Part shown: positions 33,783-43,413 of the stretch, one piece after another
How the letters are laid out: every line of letters starts with the position of its first letter
Numbering within the stretch: the first letter of the stretch is position 1
Assembly: GCF_017652985.1 (NCBI RefSeq)
Contig: NZ_JAGGDJ010000004.1
Span: 340,432-404,431 of the forward strand
Reading direction: 5' to 3'
From: Paenibacillus artemisiicola
GTDB lineage: Bacteria > Bacillota > Bacilli > Paenibacillales > Paenibacillaceae
DNA: 64,000 nucleotides
Program-made: the position numbers and the translations under genes
The notes under the pieces: generated by a model
Told to the model about the DNA's origin: nothing
Seen by the model: the letters and a program-made list of their open reading frames with translations, nothing else
Database searches by the model: none

Positions 33783-34613
33783 TTATTTGGCGTACAGCAG
33801 CGGGAAATACTCTTCGCGGTCGAAGCGCATGCCCGGTTCCGGACGCGCGCCCAGCAGGCGGAGATTGTCGTGCTTGAACCGGCCTCCGCGAAAATACGTG
33901 TCGCCCGGCATGAGATGCGCGACGACCGACAGCCGAGGCTCGTTCGTCAGGTTCGGACCGGAGCCGTGGAACGTCAGCGCGTGGTGGAAGCTTGCCTGGC
34001 CCGCCTTCAAGATGCAGGGCTCTTCGACCCAGTCCTCGCGATTGGCGAACTTCGCTTTCAGCTTGCCCATGTCCTGCTCGAAGAAGGTGTCGCTGCCTTC
34101 CACCGCGCCCCATTTATGCGAGCCCAGTATCGTCATCATGCCGCCGTTCGTCAGGTCCGTGTCCTGCAGCGCGATCCAGACCGTTACCATGTTCGTCGTG
34201 CTGCTGACGCGCCAATACCCGTAATCCTGATGCCAGCCGACGTTGCCGGCGTTCGTCTCCTGGCCGTTCGTGCCCGGCTTGTAGATGACTTGGTCGTGCC
34301 ACAGCCGGATGGCATCCTCGTTCAGCAGGGAAGCCGCCATCTCGCCGAGATTGCGGTCGGTCACCACGGCGCGGACCTCGTCGTTGATCCACCAGCCGTT
34401 GTCGAACTTGCGAATCGCGTGCGGATTGTCGGACAGCGTGAAGTGATGCATCGGCAGGCCGTAGCCGTCGTACTTCCTGCTCCACACGCGCTCGTGCGCT
34501 TCCCGCAGCCGTCCGATCGTCTCGTCGTCCAGCAGCTTCGGGCTGATCCAGTAGCCGTCCTCGTCAAACCGCTTCTTGTCCTCTTCGGTCACCTGATACG
34601 GAATTACGCCCAT
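33783..34613 (-). CDS. phytanoyl-CoA dioxygenase family protein (PhyH)
   Basis: A 276-residue Fe(II)/2-oxoglutarate oxygenase. The metal triad is His128 and Asp130 in WHQDYGYW and His216 in FHGSGPN; Arg227 in NEPRLS would bind 2-oxoglutarate. These enzymes hydroxylate small metabolites; in Paenibacillaceae many sit next to an AraC regulator, as here (divergent, 360 bp away), often in sugar or natural-product loci. The substrate is unknown. AGAGGGACGACGAAC precedes ATG. A 52-bp repeat array lies in the shared control region. Confidence 0.82.
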   Translation of the reverse strand: MGVIPYQVTEEDKKRFDEDGYWISPKLLDDETIGRLREAHERVWSRKYDGYGLPMHHFTLSDNPHAIRKFDNGWWINDEVRAVVTDRNLGEMAASLLNEDAIRLWHDQVIYKPGTNGQETNAGNVGWHQDYGYWRVSSTTNMVTVWIALQDTDLTNGGMMTILGSHKWGAVEGSDTFFEQDMGKLKAKFANREDWVEEPCILKAGQASFHHALTFHGSGPNLTNEPRLSVVAHLMPGDTYFRGGRFKHDNLRLLGARPEPGMRFDREEYFPLLYAK

Positions 34614-34728
34614 GTTCGTCGTCCCTCTTTCGTTTCGCGGATGGCCTTGCGTCGTTCGTTAGCTTCATTGTAGAAAGAAGCCGGCGCGTTGACTTCCGGA
34701 AACCTATCCAATAGGATTAGAAACATCG

Positions 34729-34952
34729 AGACGATCAGAAACAAAGCAACGCTCAACCAGTTAACCAAGTCACTTGAATCAGACGATCAGAAACAAAGAG
34801 CCGCTCAACCAGTTAACCTAGTCACTTGAATCAGACGATCAGAAACAAAGAGCCGCTCAACCAGTTAACCTAGTCACTTGAATCAGACGATCAGAAACAA
34901 AGCAACGCTCAACCAGTTAACCAAGTCACTTGAATCAGACGATTAGAAACAA
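34729..34952. repeat. 52-bp tandem array, 4.3 copies, in a divergent promoter
   Basis: Copies begin at 34729, 34781, 34833, 34885 and 34937 (partial). Copies 1 and 4 are identical; 2 and 3 are identical and differ from them at four to five sites (GCAACGC against GAGCCGC; CCAAG against CCTAG). Each unit contains GGTTAACTGG-like and CAAGTCACTTG palindromic words. No unique spacers, so not a CRISPR. It ends 20 bp before the AraC start codon. Confidence 0.95.
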
Positions 34953-34972
34953 CCGACAGGAGCTGATCCGAG

Positions 34973-35860
34973 ATGCCCCGCGGCAAAACCGATTCCGCGC
35001 GCTGGGAGCACGAATGGCGCGCTTCGGGCGCGTTCGCCGGCTTCCCCGAGCTCGAGATGATGGGCTACGACCGGCTCACGGAGGCGACGCCGCTCTCCGA
35101 CCACCGCCACGAGCGCTGCTACGAATTCGTGTACGTCGAGAACCGCCGGGTCACGTGGGAGGTCGGCGACGCGCTGTATCCGTCGCATGCCGGCCAGTTC
35201 TTCCACACGAAGCCGGGCGAATGGCACCGGGCCCGGTTCCGCTACATGGAGCCGTCCATCATCTGGTGGATCATCGTCGTCGATCCGGCCGAGCTGCCGG
35301 GCTGGCTCGGCTTCGGCGAGGCCGACCGCGCAAGGATCGGCGCCGCGCTGAACGCGCTGCCGCGCATCGTCACCGCGGATCTCCGCGCGCGCGAGCCGTT
35401 CGCCAAGCTGCGCGGGGTGCTCGAGCACGGCACGGCGGACGACCTCTTCCGGGCGCGCCACTACCTGCTCGACATCCTGCTGCAGCTGCTCGATCCGCCG
35501 GCCGCGCGCCAGCTTCCGCTCGACCTGCGCGAAGCGATGCTGCGCCTCTCCGCCGAGATCGAAGCGGAGCCGGAACGGCGCTGGGCGAACAAGGAGCTGG
35601 CCGCGCGGGTCGGCGTGAGCGAGTCGCATTTTTACCGCCTGTTCCAGGAGCTGCACGGCCAATCGCCCGCGAGCTACGTCGACCGGCAGCGCATGGCCCG
35701 CGCTTGCGAGCTGCTGCGCCGGGCGGATAGCAGCGTCACCGGCGTGGCGATGGATCTCGGCTACAAGACGAGCCAGCATTTCGCGACCGTGTTCAAAAAA
35801 TACGTCGGCGCGTCCCCGACCAGGTGGCGGTCGGCGCAGGATGCCGATTTAAATATTTAA
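34973..35860 (+). CDS. AraC family regulator with cupin sensor
   Basis: A 295-residue regulator: cupin ligand domain 30-160 (HRHERCYEFVYVE, GQFFHTKPGEWHRARF) and paired HTH motifs 190-290 (NKELAARVGVSESHFYRLFQE, VAMDLGYKTSQHFATVFKKYVG). AGGAGCTGATCCGAG fixes ATG at 34973. It is divergent from the PhyH gene and 80 bp before the MFS gene, so both may be its targets. The repeat array in front could be its operator field. Confidence 0.85.
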   Translation: MPRGKTDSARWEHEWRASGAFAGFPELEMMGYDRLTEATPLSDHRHERCYEFVYVENRRVTWEVGDALYPSHAGQFFHTKPGEWHRARFRYMEPSIIWWIIVVDPAELPGWLGFGEADRARIGAALNALPRIVTADLRAREPFAKLRGVLEHGTADDLFRARHYLLDILLQLLDPPAARQLPLDLREAMLRLSAEIEAEPERRWANKELAARVGVSESHFYRLFQELHGQSPASYVDRQRMARACELLRRADSSVTGVAMDLGYKTSQHFATVFKKYVGASPTRWRSAQDADLNI

Positions 35861-35940
35861 TTTATCCAACAGTTGTACGCCTTCATGCGCTATAATAGAA
35901 GCTTGTCAGCTTGTTCAGCGCATCGGGGGTGCTTCCTTAC

Positions 35941-37167
35941 ATGCTCGCCGCTTATCCCAAAGAAATCAAAGTCTTCCTGCTCGCCAGCCTGATCAACGCG
36001 ATCGGCAGCGCGCTCATGTGGCCGCTCATCTCGATGTTCGTCTTCGACGAGCTCGGGCGCAGCATGGCCGACGCCGGTCTCGTCATTCTCGTCCAATCGC
36101 TCGGCGGCATCGCCGGCCAGCTGCTTGGCGGCGCCTTGTACCACCGGATCGGCGTGAAGCGGCTCATCATCGGCTCGCTCGCGCTCAACGCGGCCGGCTT
36201 GTTCCTCCTGCCGGCGGTCAGCCACGCCTGGCATGTCTTCATCGTCCTCATGGGCTTGATCGGCTTGTTCAACGCCTTGTCGATGCCGGCCATCCAGGCG
36301 TTCGTCGGCTTCCGGTTCGCGGATCGGCGCGGCGAGCTCTATAACGTCATCTACGTCGCCAACAACATCGGCGTGGCGGTCGGCACGGCGCTCAGCGGCT
36401 TCCTCGCCGCGGTGTCCTATTCGCTCAGCTTCGTGCTGAACGGCGTGACGGCGGCGGTATTCGCGGTCTTCTTCCTGCTCTATCTCGGCCGCGTCGGCAA
36501 GGGCGCAGGCGACAGCGGCCCGCCGAAGAAGCGCGCCGCGGATGCCCGCGTCTGGACGCTGCTGGCCGACGTCCGCCTCTACCTGTTCATGGCGCTCGGC
36601 GGCATGCTGATCAACCTCGGCAACAGCATCTGGAACACCGGCGTCTCGCCGTTCATCATCGAGCACGGCATGTCCAAGCAGATGTACGGCTTCCTCTGGA
36701 CGTTCAACGGCATCCTGATCTTCGTCGCGCAGCCGCTCACGAGCCTGATCAAGCGGCTCGCGGCCGGCACCGTCAAGGCGCAGCTCACGGCGAGCGCGGT
36801 CTTCTACCTCGCCGGGTTCGCCGCGATTCTGGCGGCGCACAGCTTCCCGGGCATGGTGCTCGGCATGTTCCTCACCACGCTCGGCGAGATGCTGATCGCG
36901 CCCGCGATCCCGGCCTTCCTCAGCGAGAACGGCGGCGCGCACGCCCCGTTCTACCTCGGGCTGGCCGGCGGCATCGGATCCGCGGGCCGGGTCGTCGGCC
37001 CCTACGTGATGGGCGGCCTCTACGACGGCGGCGGATTGACGCCGGTCGCCTGGCTCGCGGTCGTCACCGCGGCGATGGCCGTCGGTTCGTTCGTCGCGCA
37101 CGGCGCCGTCAACCGGCGGAGAGTCATGGCGGCCGGCGCGCGGCCGGGCGAGACGCTGCATACGTAA
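35941..37167 (+). CDS. MFS transporter (drug/sugar efflux type)
   Basis: A 408-residue 12-helix major facilitator. The loop 2-3 signature is GGALYHRIGVKRLI and a central basic loop (KKRAADAR) separates the two six-helix halves. ATG at 35941 gives a usual N-terminus; the frame is open to 35911. It follows the AraC gene on the same strand by 80 bp and ends in a long terminator. Direction and substrate of transport are unknown. Confidence 0.85.
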   Translation: MLAAYPKEIKVFLLASLINAIGSALMWPLISMFVFDELGRSMADAGLVILVQSLGGIAGQLLGGALYHRIGVKRLIIGSLALNAAGLFLLPAVSHAWHVFIVLMGLIGLFNALSMPAIQAFVGFRFADRRGELYNVIYVANNIGVAVGTALSGFLAAVSYSLSFVLNGVTAAVFAVFFLLYLGRVGKGAGDSGPPKKRAADARVWTLLADVRLYLFMALGGMLINLGNSIWNTGVSPFIIEHGMSKQMYGFLWTFNGILIFVAQPLTSLIKRLAAGTVKAQLTASAVFYLAGFAAILAAHSFPGMVLGMFLTTLGEMLIAPAIPAFLSENGGAHAPFYLGLAGGIGSAGRVVGPYVMGGLYDGGGLTPVAWLAVVTAAMAVGSFVAHGAVNRRRVMAAGARPGETLHT

Positions 37168-37181
37168 GCCGGACGCACGAC

Positions 37182-37233
37182 AAAGGCCAGCCTCGACCGA
37201 TCTGAAGAAGATCGGCCGGGGCTGGCCTTTTTG
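37182..37233. terminator. bidirectional terminator
   Basis: AAAGGCCAGCC..CGACCGATCT pairs with AGATCGGCCG..GGCTGGCCTTT around a short loop and ends in TTTTTG. It separates the MFS gene from the converging methyltransferase gene. Confidence 0.85.
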
Positions 37234-37242
37234 TTGCCTGTT

Positions 37243-37980
37243 CTAGTCGAGCCGGTCCGCCGCGGCCATCAGGAACAGCGGCCGGCGCAGCTCGTCGCGC
37301 ATCGCCGGGCTATTCGCCAGCAGTTCCGCCGCCGGCTGCGGCTCCGACAGCTTCCGGATGCGGAAGCCCGCTTCGATCAGCGCGTTCAGAATCGTCGACA
37401 CCGTCCGGTGGTACTTGATGACGTCGTTCTCGAGGAACCGCGCTTCCCGCAAGCCTTCCTCGTAATACCGGTCCACCGGCCAATGCAGCTTCTCGCCGCC
37501 GGGACCGTAATGCCAATCCTGCGCGGCGCGCGCCGTGAAGACGGGATGCTCCACGGAGAACACGAAGCTGCCGCCCGCGGCGAGCAGCCGGTGCACGGTC
37601 CGGCAGACGTCATCGAACCGCTCGATATAATGCAGCGCGAGCGAGCTGACGACGACGTCGAACGCGCCGTCCGGGTAGTCGAGATCTTCGATCGCCAGCC
37701 GGCGGTACGCAATCGCCGGGTCGTCCGTCATCTCCCGGGCGCGCGCCAGCATGTTCTCGGAAATGTCGATGCCGACGACCGACGCCGCGCCTTGTTCGCG
37801 CGCGTACCGGCAGTGCCAGCCAAAACCGCAGCCGATGTCCAGCACCCGCTTGCCCGCGAGCTCCGGCAGCAACGGGCGGAACGATTGCCATTCCCCCGCG
37901 GCTTCGAGCCCGCCGACCGAACGCGCCATTTGGCTGTAGTTCGCGAAGAATCCGGGATCGTCGTATTTGTTTTGCTTCAT
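37243..37980 (-). CDS. class I SAM-dependent methyltransferase
   Basis: A 245-residue methyltransferase. Motif I is VLDIGCGFGWHCRYA (about 47-61), followed by VVGIDISENML and DVVVSSLALHYI. The whole-length pattern, including SVEHPVFTA and the HRTVSTILNALIEAGF ending, resembles the widespread Bacillales small-molecule methyltransferases with no assigned substrate. ATG at 37980 follows GGAGGT by nine bases; GTG at 37983 is the alternative. Confidence 0.82.
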   Translation of the reverse strand: MKQNKYDDPGFFANYSQMARSVGGLEAAGEWQSFRPLLPELAGKRVLDIGCGFGWHCRYAREQGAASVVGIDISENMLARAREMTDDPAIAYRRLAIEDLDYPDGAFDVVVSSLALHYIERFDDVCRTVHRLLAAGGSFVFSVEHPVFTARAAQDWHYGPGGEKLHWPVDRYYEEGLREARFLENDVIKYHRTVSTILNALIEAGFRIRKLSEPQPAAELLANSPAMRDELRRPLFLMAAADRLD

Positions 37981-38034
37981 CACGCGTCCACCTCCTTCCC
38001 CCAGTGTACCGGGGATTCCTTCCCAAAATCAACC

Positions 38035-38066
38035 AAAAGCGCCTTTCCGCTCGGGAAAGGCGCTTT
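38035..38066 (-). terminator. terminator of the RND transporter operon
   Basis: AAAGCGCCTTTCC and GGAAAGGCGCTTT form a 13-bp stem with a 5-nt loop; the minus strand continues TTTTGGTTGATTTT. Confidence 0.85.
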
Positions 38067-38143
38067 CGCCGGCGCCGGCGCGGCGAACCGCATCGGCATT
38101 GACCGCGCCCCCGTTCATCGACGGGGAACGCTAGCCATTCTTC

Positions 38144-41100
38144 TTACAAATCCAGGTCCTTGCGGACCTTGCTGCGCTTGCCCGTCAGCTCGTAGATGAC
38201 CGGTACGACGATCAGCGTCAGCAGCGTCGAGGTCGCCAAGCCGCCGATGACGGTGACGGCCAGACCGCCGGAGATCAGGCTGGTCGACGACTTCGACAGC
38301 GCGAGCGGCAGGAGCGCGAGAATCGTGGCGCAAGCCGTCATCAGGATCGGACGGAGCCTTGTCTTGGACGCTTCGACGAGCGATTCGCGCAGGTCCATGC
38401 CGGCCTTGCGGTTGTTCTCGACGCGGTCCAGGAGCACGACGGCGTTCGTGACGACGATGCCGACCAGCATCAGCATCCCGATCATGGCGCTCATCGACAG
38501 CGAGTTGCCCGTGATAAGCAGCGCGCCCAAGGCGCCGCTCGGCACGAAGAGCAGGGACGAGAGGATGATGAGCGGCGTCCGCAGACCGCCGAACGTGACG
38601 CTCATGACCAGGAACACGAGGCCGACGGCGGCGCCCATCGCGATGCCGATGCTCTTGAAGCCGCTGTTGATCATCTCGAGGCCGCCGCCGATCTTGACGT
38701 CGACGTTGTCCGGCAGCGACAGGCTGTCGATGTCCGACGTGATCGACTTCGTGACGGAAGCCGTCTTGTCCGTGTCCTTGACGTTGCCCTTCACTTCGGC
38801 GTACGTCTTGCCTTCTTCATGGTTGATGGCGACCGGCGCCGTCGATTCCGACAGGTCGACGAGATCGCTCAGCTTCTTCACGCCGGCGGCCGTCGGAATG
38901 CCGACGTTCTCGAGCTCGGCCTTGGACGTGATCGGCTGCTTGTACGCCATCGTGATGTCCCAGTTCTTGCTGTCGAGCGTGTACGTGCCGACGTCGACGG
39001 GACGAAGCTGCTCGCCCACGGCGGCCATGATTTGGAAGGACGAGACGCCGAGGTCCTTCGCGGCCGGCTTCAGCGACATGACCCATTTCGGGGACACGTC
39101 CTTCAGGTTGTTTTCGACGTCCTTCATGTCCGGGCTCGCCTTCATCAGGTTTTCGACCTGCACGGCGGCTTTGGACAAGGCGTCGAGATCGTCGGAATAC
39201 AGGTTGACCGTGACCTCGTTGCCCGTCGGCGGGCCGTTCTGCGCGCCTTCCTTGATGTCGACGGTCGCCTTCGGCGATTCGGCGGTCACGAGCGCGGTCA
39301 AGTCCTTGTTCGCCTTGTCGATCAGGGCGTTGGTGTCGATGTCGGCGCCTTCCTTGAACTGCACCTTGAACGTCGCGGTGTTGGTGCTCGGAATTTGCAC
39401 GAACGGATTGTCCATGCCGCCGACCATCGCTTGGTAGTTATCGATGTCCTTCAAGCCTTTGAGGTAGTTCTCGACTTTCGCGCCGACGGCGTCCGTCTCC
39501 GCGAGCGGCGTCTGCGCCGGCATTTTCACGTTGACCGCGATGGACGCCGTCTCGCCGGCCGGCAGGAACGCCACGCCGAGCAGCGGAATCGTGCCGAACG
39601 ACGCGATCAGGAGCACGATGGCCAGCGCCAGCACCCAGCCCTTGCGCTTCAGCGCGCCGCGGATGAGCCGCTCGTAGCCGCCGATGAATCGGCCGCCTTC
39701 CTTATGCGGCTTGATGGAACGGAAGAACTTCGCGCCCAGCACCGGGATCAGCATCATGGCGACGAAGAGCGAGCACAGGATCGAGATGACGACCGCCACG
39801 GCGAACGGGCGGAAGAACTCGCCGATGATGCCCGTGACGAACGCCAGCGGCAGGAACACGACGACCGTCGCGATGGTCGAAGAGCCGACCGCGCCGATGA
39901 CTTCCCGCGTCGCGCGGAACGCCAGCTCTTTGCCGTCCATGTCGCGGCCCTTCTCCTGGCGCCATCTGTAGATGTTCTCAATGACGACGATGCTGTCGTC
40001 GACGATCCGGCCGACGGATACGGCGATGCCGCCGAGCGTCATAATATTGAGCGTGTAGCCCATCTGGTTCAGCAGCGCGATCGTCGCGAAGATCGAGATC
40101 GGCAGCGACAGGATGGAGATGATCGTCGCGCGGACGTTCCGCAGGAACAGGAAGATGATGATGACGCAGAACAGCGCGCCGTACGACCCTTCCCGGATGA
40201 GCGAGGACACGGAATGCTTGATGTCCGCGCCTTGGTCCTGCACGAGGCGGACGTCGAGCGTGCCTTTGTCCTGATACGTCTTCAGCACGTCCTTGACCGC
40301 GTCGGACACGTCGGCCGTGTTGGCGTCCTGCGTCTTCACGACGCCGACGATGAAGCTCGGCTGGCCGTTGTACCGCGTGATCTCGTTCTGGGACGAGACG
40401 GTGTTCACTTCGGCGATGTCGGACAGCTTGAGCGCCGGAGCGCCCGCCGCCCCTTGAACCTGGCCGCCGGCACCTGCCCCGGCGCCCGCGCCCATGCCTT
40501 GGCCGGCGCCGGCTCCCGCGCCCAAGCCCGGGGTCAGCTTCAGGTTCTTGATCGTATCCAGCGACCCGATCTTGCCGACGAGGCGGATCGGAATCGAGTT
40601 CTCGCCCTGGCTCACGGAGCCGAGCGGCAGCGCGTAATCGAGCGACTTGATCGCGGATTGGATGGCGCTCAGCGAAATGCCGTATTGCGCGGCCTTATCC
40701 TTGTCCACGTCGATGCGCAGCTGCTGCGACACCGAGCCCTTCAGCGACACGGAGCTGACGCCGGCCACCTTCTCGAGCTTCGGCACGACGTCGTTCTCGA
40801 GCGTCTTCTGCAGCTCCTCGGAATTTTGCTTGGAGGAGAAGATGGCCGCTTCGTAGATCGGCGCTTCGCCGAACGACAGCCGCTGCACCGTCACCTTCGC
40901 GTTCTCCGGCAGCGTCAGCTTGGCGACGGCGGATTCCGCGTCCTTCATTTTATCGTCCATGTTCGTGCCGAACGGATATTGCAGGAAGATGCTGCTGGAA
41001 TTTTCCGAGCTCGTGCTCGTCAAGGAGTCGTAATTCTTAAGCCCGATCAGGCTTTGCTCGATCGGCTTGGTCACCTCGGACTCGATTTCTTCGGTCGAGG

Positions 41101-41263
41101 CGCCCGGGTATACGGTCTGGATGAAGACGGCCGGGAACGTCACGTCCGGGAACGTCTGCTGCTTGATCTGGGTCGTCGAATAGAAGCCCAGAATCAGCAC
41201 GAGCGCGCACAGAATGACGACCGCCACGCTGTTCTTCAGGCTGAAACGCGTTAAACCGTTCAT
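38144..41263 (-). CDS. RND family efflux pump (SwrC/AcrB-like)
   Basis: A 1039-residue RND transporter with the usual 12 helices and two large extracytoplasmic loops. It begins RFSLKNSVAVVILCALVLILG, has FPDVTFPAVFIQTVYPGAS, the VGRIVDDSIVVIEN proton-relay helix and GIVVTNAVVLLDRVEN. This is the SwrC (YerP) form found alone in Firmicutes, exporting lipopeptides or drugs. An unusual Gly/Ala-only insert occupies residues 246-275 in the first large loop. It lies 82 bp after a two-component pair that probably induces it. Confidence 0.92.
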   Translation of the reverse strand: MNGLTRFSLKNSVAVVILCALVLILGFYSTTQIKQQTFPDVTFPAVFIQTVYPGASTEEIESEVTKPIEQSLIGLKNYDSLTSTSSENSSSIFLQYPFGTNMDDKMKDAESAVAKLTLPENAKVTVQRLSFGEAPIYEAAIFSSKQNSEELQKTLENDVVPKLEKVAGVSSVSLKGSVSQQLRIDVDKDKAAQYGISLSAIQSAIKSLDYALPLGSVSQGENSIPIRLVGKIGSLDTIKNLKLTPGLGAGAGAGQGMGAGAGAGAGGQVQGAAGAPALKLSDIAEVNTVSSQNEITRYNGQPSFIVGVVKTQDANTADVSDAVKDVLKTYQDKGTLDVRLVQDQGADIKHSVSSLIREGSYGALFCVIIIFLFLRNVRATIISILSLPISIFATIALLNQMGYTLNIMTLGGIAVSVGRIVDDSIVVIENIYRWRQEKGRDMDGKELAFRATREVIGAVGSSTIATVVVFLPLAFVTGIIGEFFRPFAVAVVISILCSLFVAMMLIPVLGAKFFRSIKPHKEGGRFIGGYERLIRGALKRKGWVLALAIVLLIASFGTIPLLGVAFLPAGETASIAVNVKMPAQTPLAETDAVGAKVENYLKGLKDIDNYQAMVGGMDNPFVQIPSTNTATFKVQFKEGADIDTNALIDKANKDLTALVTAESPKATVDIKEGAQNGPPTGNEVTVNLYSDDLDALSKAAVQVENLMKASPDMKDVENNLKDVSPKWVMSLKPAAKDLGVSSFQIMAAVGEQLRPVDVGTYTLDSKNWDITMAYKQPITSKAELENVGIPTAAGVKKLSDLVDLSESTAPVAINHEEGKTYAEVKGNVKDTDKTASVTKSITSDIDSLSLPDNVDVKIGGGLEMINSGFKSIGIAMGAAVGLVFLVMSVTFGGLRTPLIILSSLLFVPSGALGALLITGNSLSMSAMIGMLMLVGIVVTNAVVLLDRVENNRKAGMDLRESLVEASKTRLRPILMTACATILALLPLALSKSSTSLISGGLAVTVIGGLATSTLLTLIVVPVIYELTGKRSKVRKDLDL

Positions 41264-41345
41264 ACTTGTTTTCTCTCCTCTTCTCTTTATATAGAGGGAT
41301 GATACCGGACGATTTTGAACTGAGCATGAACGGGCCGTTACAAAA

Positions 41346-42737
41346 TCAGGCAGAGGCCGCGTCCGGCCGGATCGGCAGCCGGACGGTGAAGCGCGTCTCC
41401 ACGCCGGGGTCGCTCTCCGCGTCGACGGACCCGCCGTGCATGTCGACGATCGCTTTCGCGATCGACAGGCCGAGGCCGTTGCCCTTGACGGCGAAGTCGC
41501 GGGAGCGGTCGGCTTTGTAGAACGGGGTGAAAATATGCTGCAGCTCGTCCCGTTCGATGCCGCGGCCGTTATCGCGCACCTCCGCGACCGCCGCGTCGTC
41601 CTCCCGCCGGAGCGAAATGGCGATCCGGCCGCCCGGCTCCGCGAATTTGACGCTATTGCTAATCAAATTATGCCACACCTGCTCCAGACTATCCGCATCG
41701 CCGACGACCGTCACGCCGTCCAGCTCGAGCTCCGGCTCGATGCCCTTGGCCCGCCATTGCGGCTCGCTCGCGATGACGCAGCGGCGGATCTGCTCGTCCA
41801 GCCGGAAGGCGGCCGGGTTGTGCAGCTCGCGGTCCTGCTGAAGCACCGACAAGCGGAGCAGGTTCGCGCTCAGGCGCGAGAGCCGCTGGCTCTCTTCCTC
41901 GATGATCGTCAAGTACCGGCCGCGCGTCTCGTCCGTCAGCGCCTTCGTCCGCAGCGCCTTCGAGAAGCCCGCGATGGACGTCAGCGGCGATTGGATCTCG
42001 TGCGCCACGTTGTTCACGAAGTCCGAGCGCAGCTTGTCGAGCATGCGCAGGGAGCCGGCCATCTCGTTGAAGCCGGACGTCAGCACGCCGAGCTCGTCCT
42101 TGCGCTTCGACGCCAGCACGACGCCGAAATCGCCCTTCGCCATCCGCTTCGTCGCGTCCGTCAGCCGCTGCACCGGCTTGACGATGTACCGCGCCGCGAG
42201 CAGGATGAGCAGGCTGCCGGCGGCCAGCACGTACCCGAGCACCGTCAGCGTGAATTTGCGGAACATGTCGAGCAGGCGGACGATCTCCGGCGTGATGTAG
42301 AGCGCGTAGGGCCGGTCGCCCAGCTGGAACGGCAGGCCGATCAGGAACGACGGCCCGGCGTGCTCGTCCTTGCCGTAAGACACCATGCCCCGGTAAATGC
42401 CGCCCTGCAGCACGAGCCGCAGCTGGGCCTCCGTAATCGGCGTGCCTTGCTTGCTGCCTCCGCTGCCGTACGCCACGGTGCCTCCGTTCGCGTCCATGAT
42501 TTTGACGCGCAAACCCGGTACTTCGACCGCGTTCGCCATGACCGCGTCCAGATCCGCCGGCGACGCCTCGGTTAATTCGGCGATGATTTTCTTCCCGTGG
42601 GCGATGATCTGGCCCTCCGCCAGCGACTTGACGTTGCTGCTGTACATATGGATGGCGAGCACGAACGCGAAGACCAGGCTGACGATGACGGCCGCGATGA
42701 AGACGAGCACCGTCCGGACGTACAGCGACCTAGTCAT
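41346..42737 (-). CDS. sensor histidine kinase (HssS/BaeS type)
   Basis: A 463-residue kinase: helix 8-30, extracytoplasmic domain 31-158, helix 160-183, HAMP 184-236, phosphoacceptor His246 in NVAHEIQSPL, then N box (VWHNLISNSVKFA) and G boxes (DNGRGIE, GNGLGLSIAKAIV). Gln248 replaces the more common Leu/Phe of HELxxP, leaving HEIQSP. ATG at 42737 overlaps the regulator gene by 8 nt; the longer frame from 42797 is antisense-like. Partner of the OmpR-type regulator; downstream gene is the RND pump. Confidence 0.9.
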   Translation of the reverse strand: MTRSLYVRTVLVFIAAVIVSLVFAFVLAIHMYSSNVKSLAEGQIIAHGKKIIAELTEASPADLDAVMANAVEVPGLRVKIMDANGGTVAYGSGGSKQGTPITEAQLRLVLQGGIYRGMVSYGKDEHAGPSFLIGLPFQLGDRPYALYITPEIVRLLDMFRKFTLTVLGYVLAAGSLLILLAARYIVKPVQRLTDATKRMAKGDFGVVLASKRKDELGVLTSGFNEMAGSLRMLDKLRSDFVNNVAHEIQSPLTSIAGFSKALRTKALTDETRGRYLTIIEEESQRLSRLSANLLRLSVLQQDRELHNPAAFRLDEQIRRCVIASEPQWRAKGIEPELELDGVTVVGDADSLEQVWHNLISNSVKFAEPGGRIAISLRREDDAAVAEVRDNGRGIERDELQHIFTPFYKADRSRDFAVKGNGLGLSIAKAIVDMHGGSVDAESDPGVETRFTVRLPIRPDAASA

Positions 42738-43413
42738 GCAGCACCTCGAGCCGGTAGCCGAGCCCGCGGAGCGTCGCGATTTTGAATTGGTCCTCATAAG
42801 CCGAGAAGCGTTCGCGTAATCTCTTGATATGCACGTCGACGGTCCGCTCGTCGCCCTCGTACTCGAACCCCCAGATCTGCTCGATCAGCGCCGCCCGCGT
42901 GAACAGCTGGCCGGGATGGCTGGCGAGCTTGTACATCAGCTCGAATTCCTTGAGCGGAATGGTGACCGCCTCTTCGGTGTCCTTGAAGATTACCTGGTAC
43001 GCGAGCCGGTCCAGCACGATTCCTCCCACCGTAATCATCTGCGATGCCGAGATCCGGTACCGCTTCAGCACCGCCTTGACGCGCACGACCAGCTCCATCG
43101 GATCGAACGGCTTCGTCACGTAATCGTCCGTGCCGAGCTGGAAGCCTTTGATCTTCTCCTCCGACTCGCCCTTCGCCGTAATCATCAGAATCGGCATATC
43201 GCCGGTCGCCCGCAGCCTGCGGCACAATTCCCACCCGTCCATGCGCGGCATCATGATGTCCATGATGACCATATCGATCCCGTTCTCGGCTATATACGCC
43301 CAAGCCGCTTCGCCGTTTCCGAATTCGACGATCTCGAACCCTTCGTCGCGCAAATAGAGCCCCACCAGCTCGCGGATATGCGCATCGTCGTCCACGACCG
43401 CAATTTTTGCCAT
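42730..43413 (-). CDS. OmpR/PhoB family response regulator
   Basis: A 227-residue regulator: receiver 1-115 with DDD8-10, phosphoacceptor Asp52 (MDIMMPRMDG), Thr in MITAKG and Lys in TKPFDPME; winged helix 130-225 (LKEFELMYKLASHPGQLFTRAALIEQIWG, DERTVDVHIKRLRERF). ATG at 43413 preferred to 43461 because the receiver starts there. First gene of regulator-kinase-RND; likely senses envelope-active compounds. Confidence 0.92.
   Translation of the reverse strand: MAKIAVVDDDAHIRELVGLYLRDEGFEIVEFGNGEAAWAYIAENGIDMVIMDIMMPRMDGWELCRRLRATGDMPILMITAKGESEEKIKGFQLGTDDYVTKPFDPMELVVRVKAVLKRYRISASQMITVGGIVLDRLAYQVIFKDTEEAVTIPLKEFELMYKLASHPGQLFTRAALIEQIWGFEYEGDERTVDVHIKRLRERFSAYEDQFKIATLRGLGYRLEVLHD

Noticed and set aside
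34729..34952. Possible CRISPR array
   Set aside because: Adjacent units are identical along the full 52 bp, so no spacers exist.
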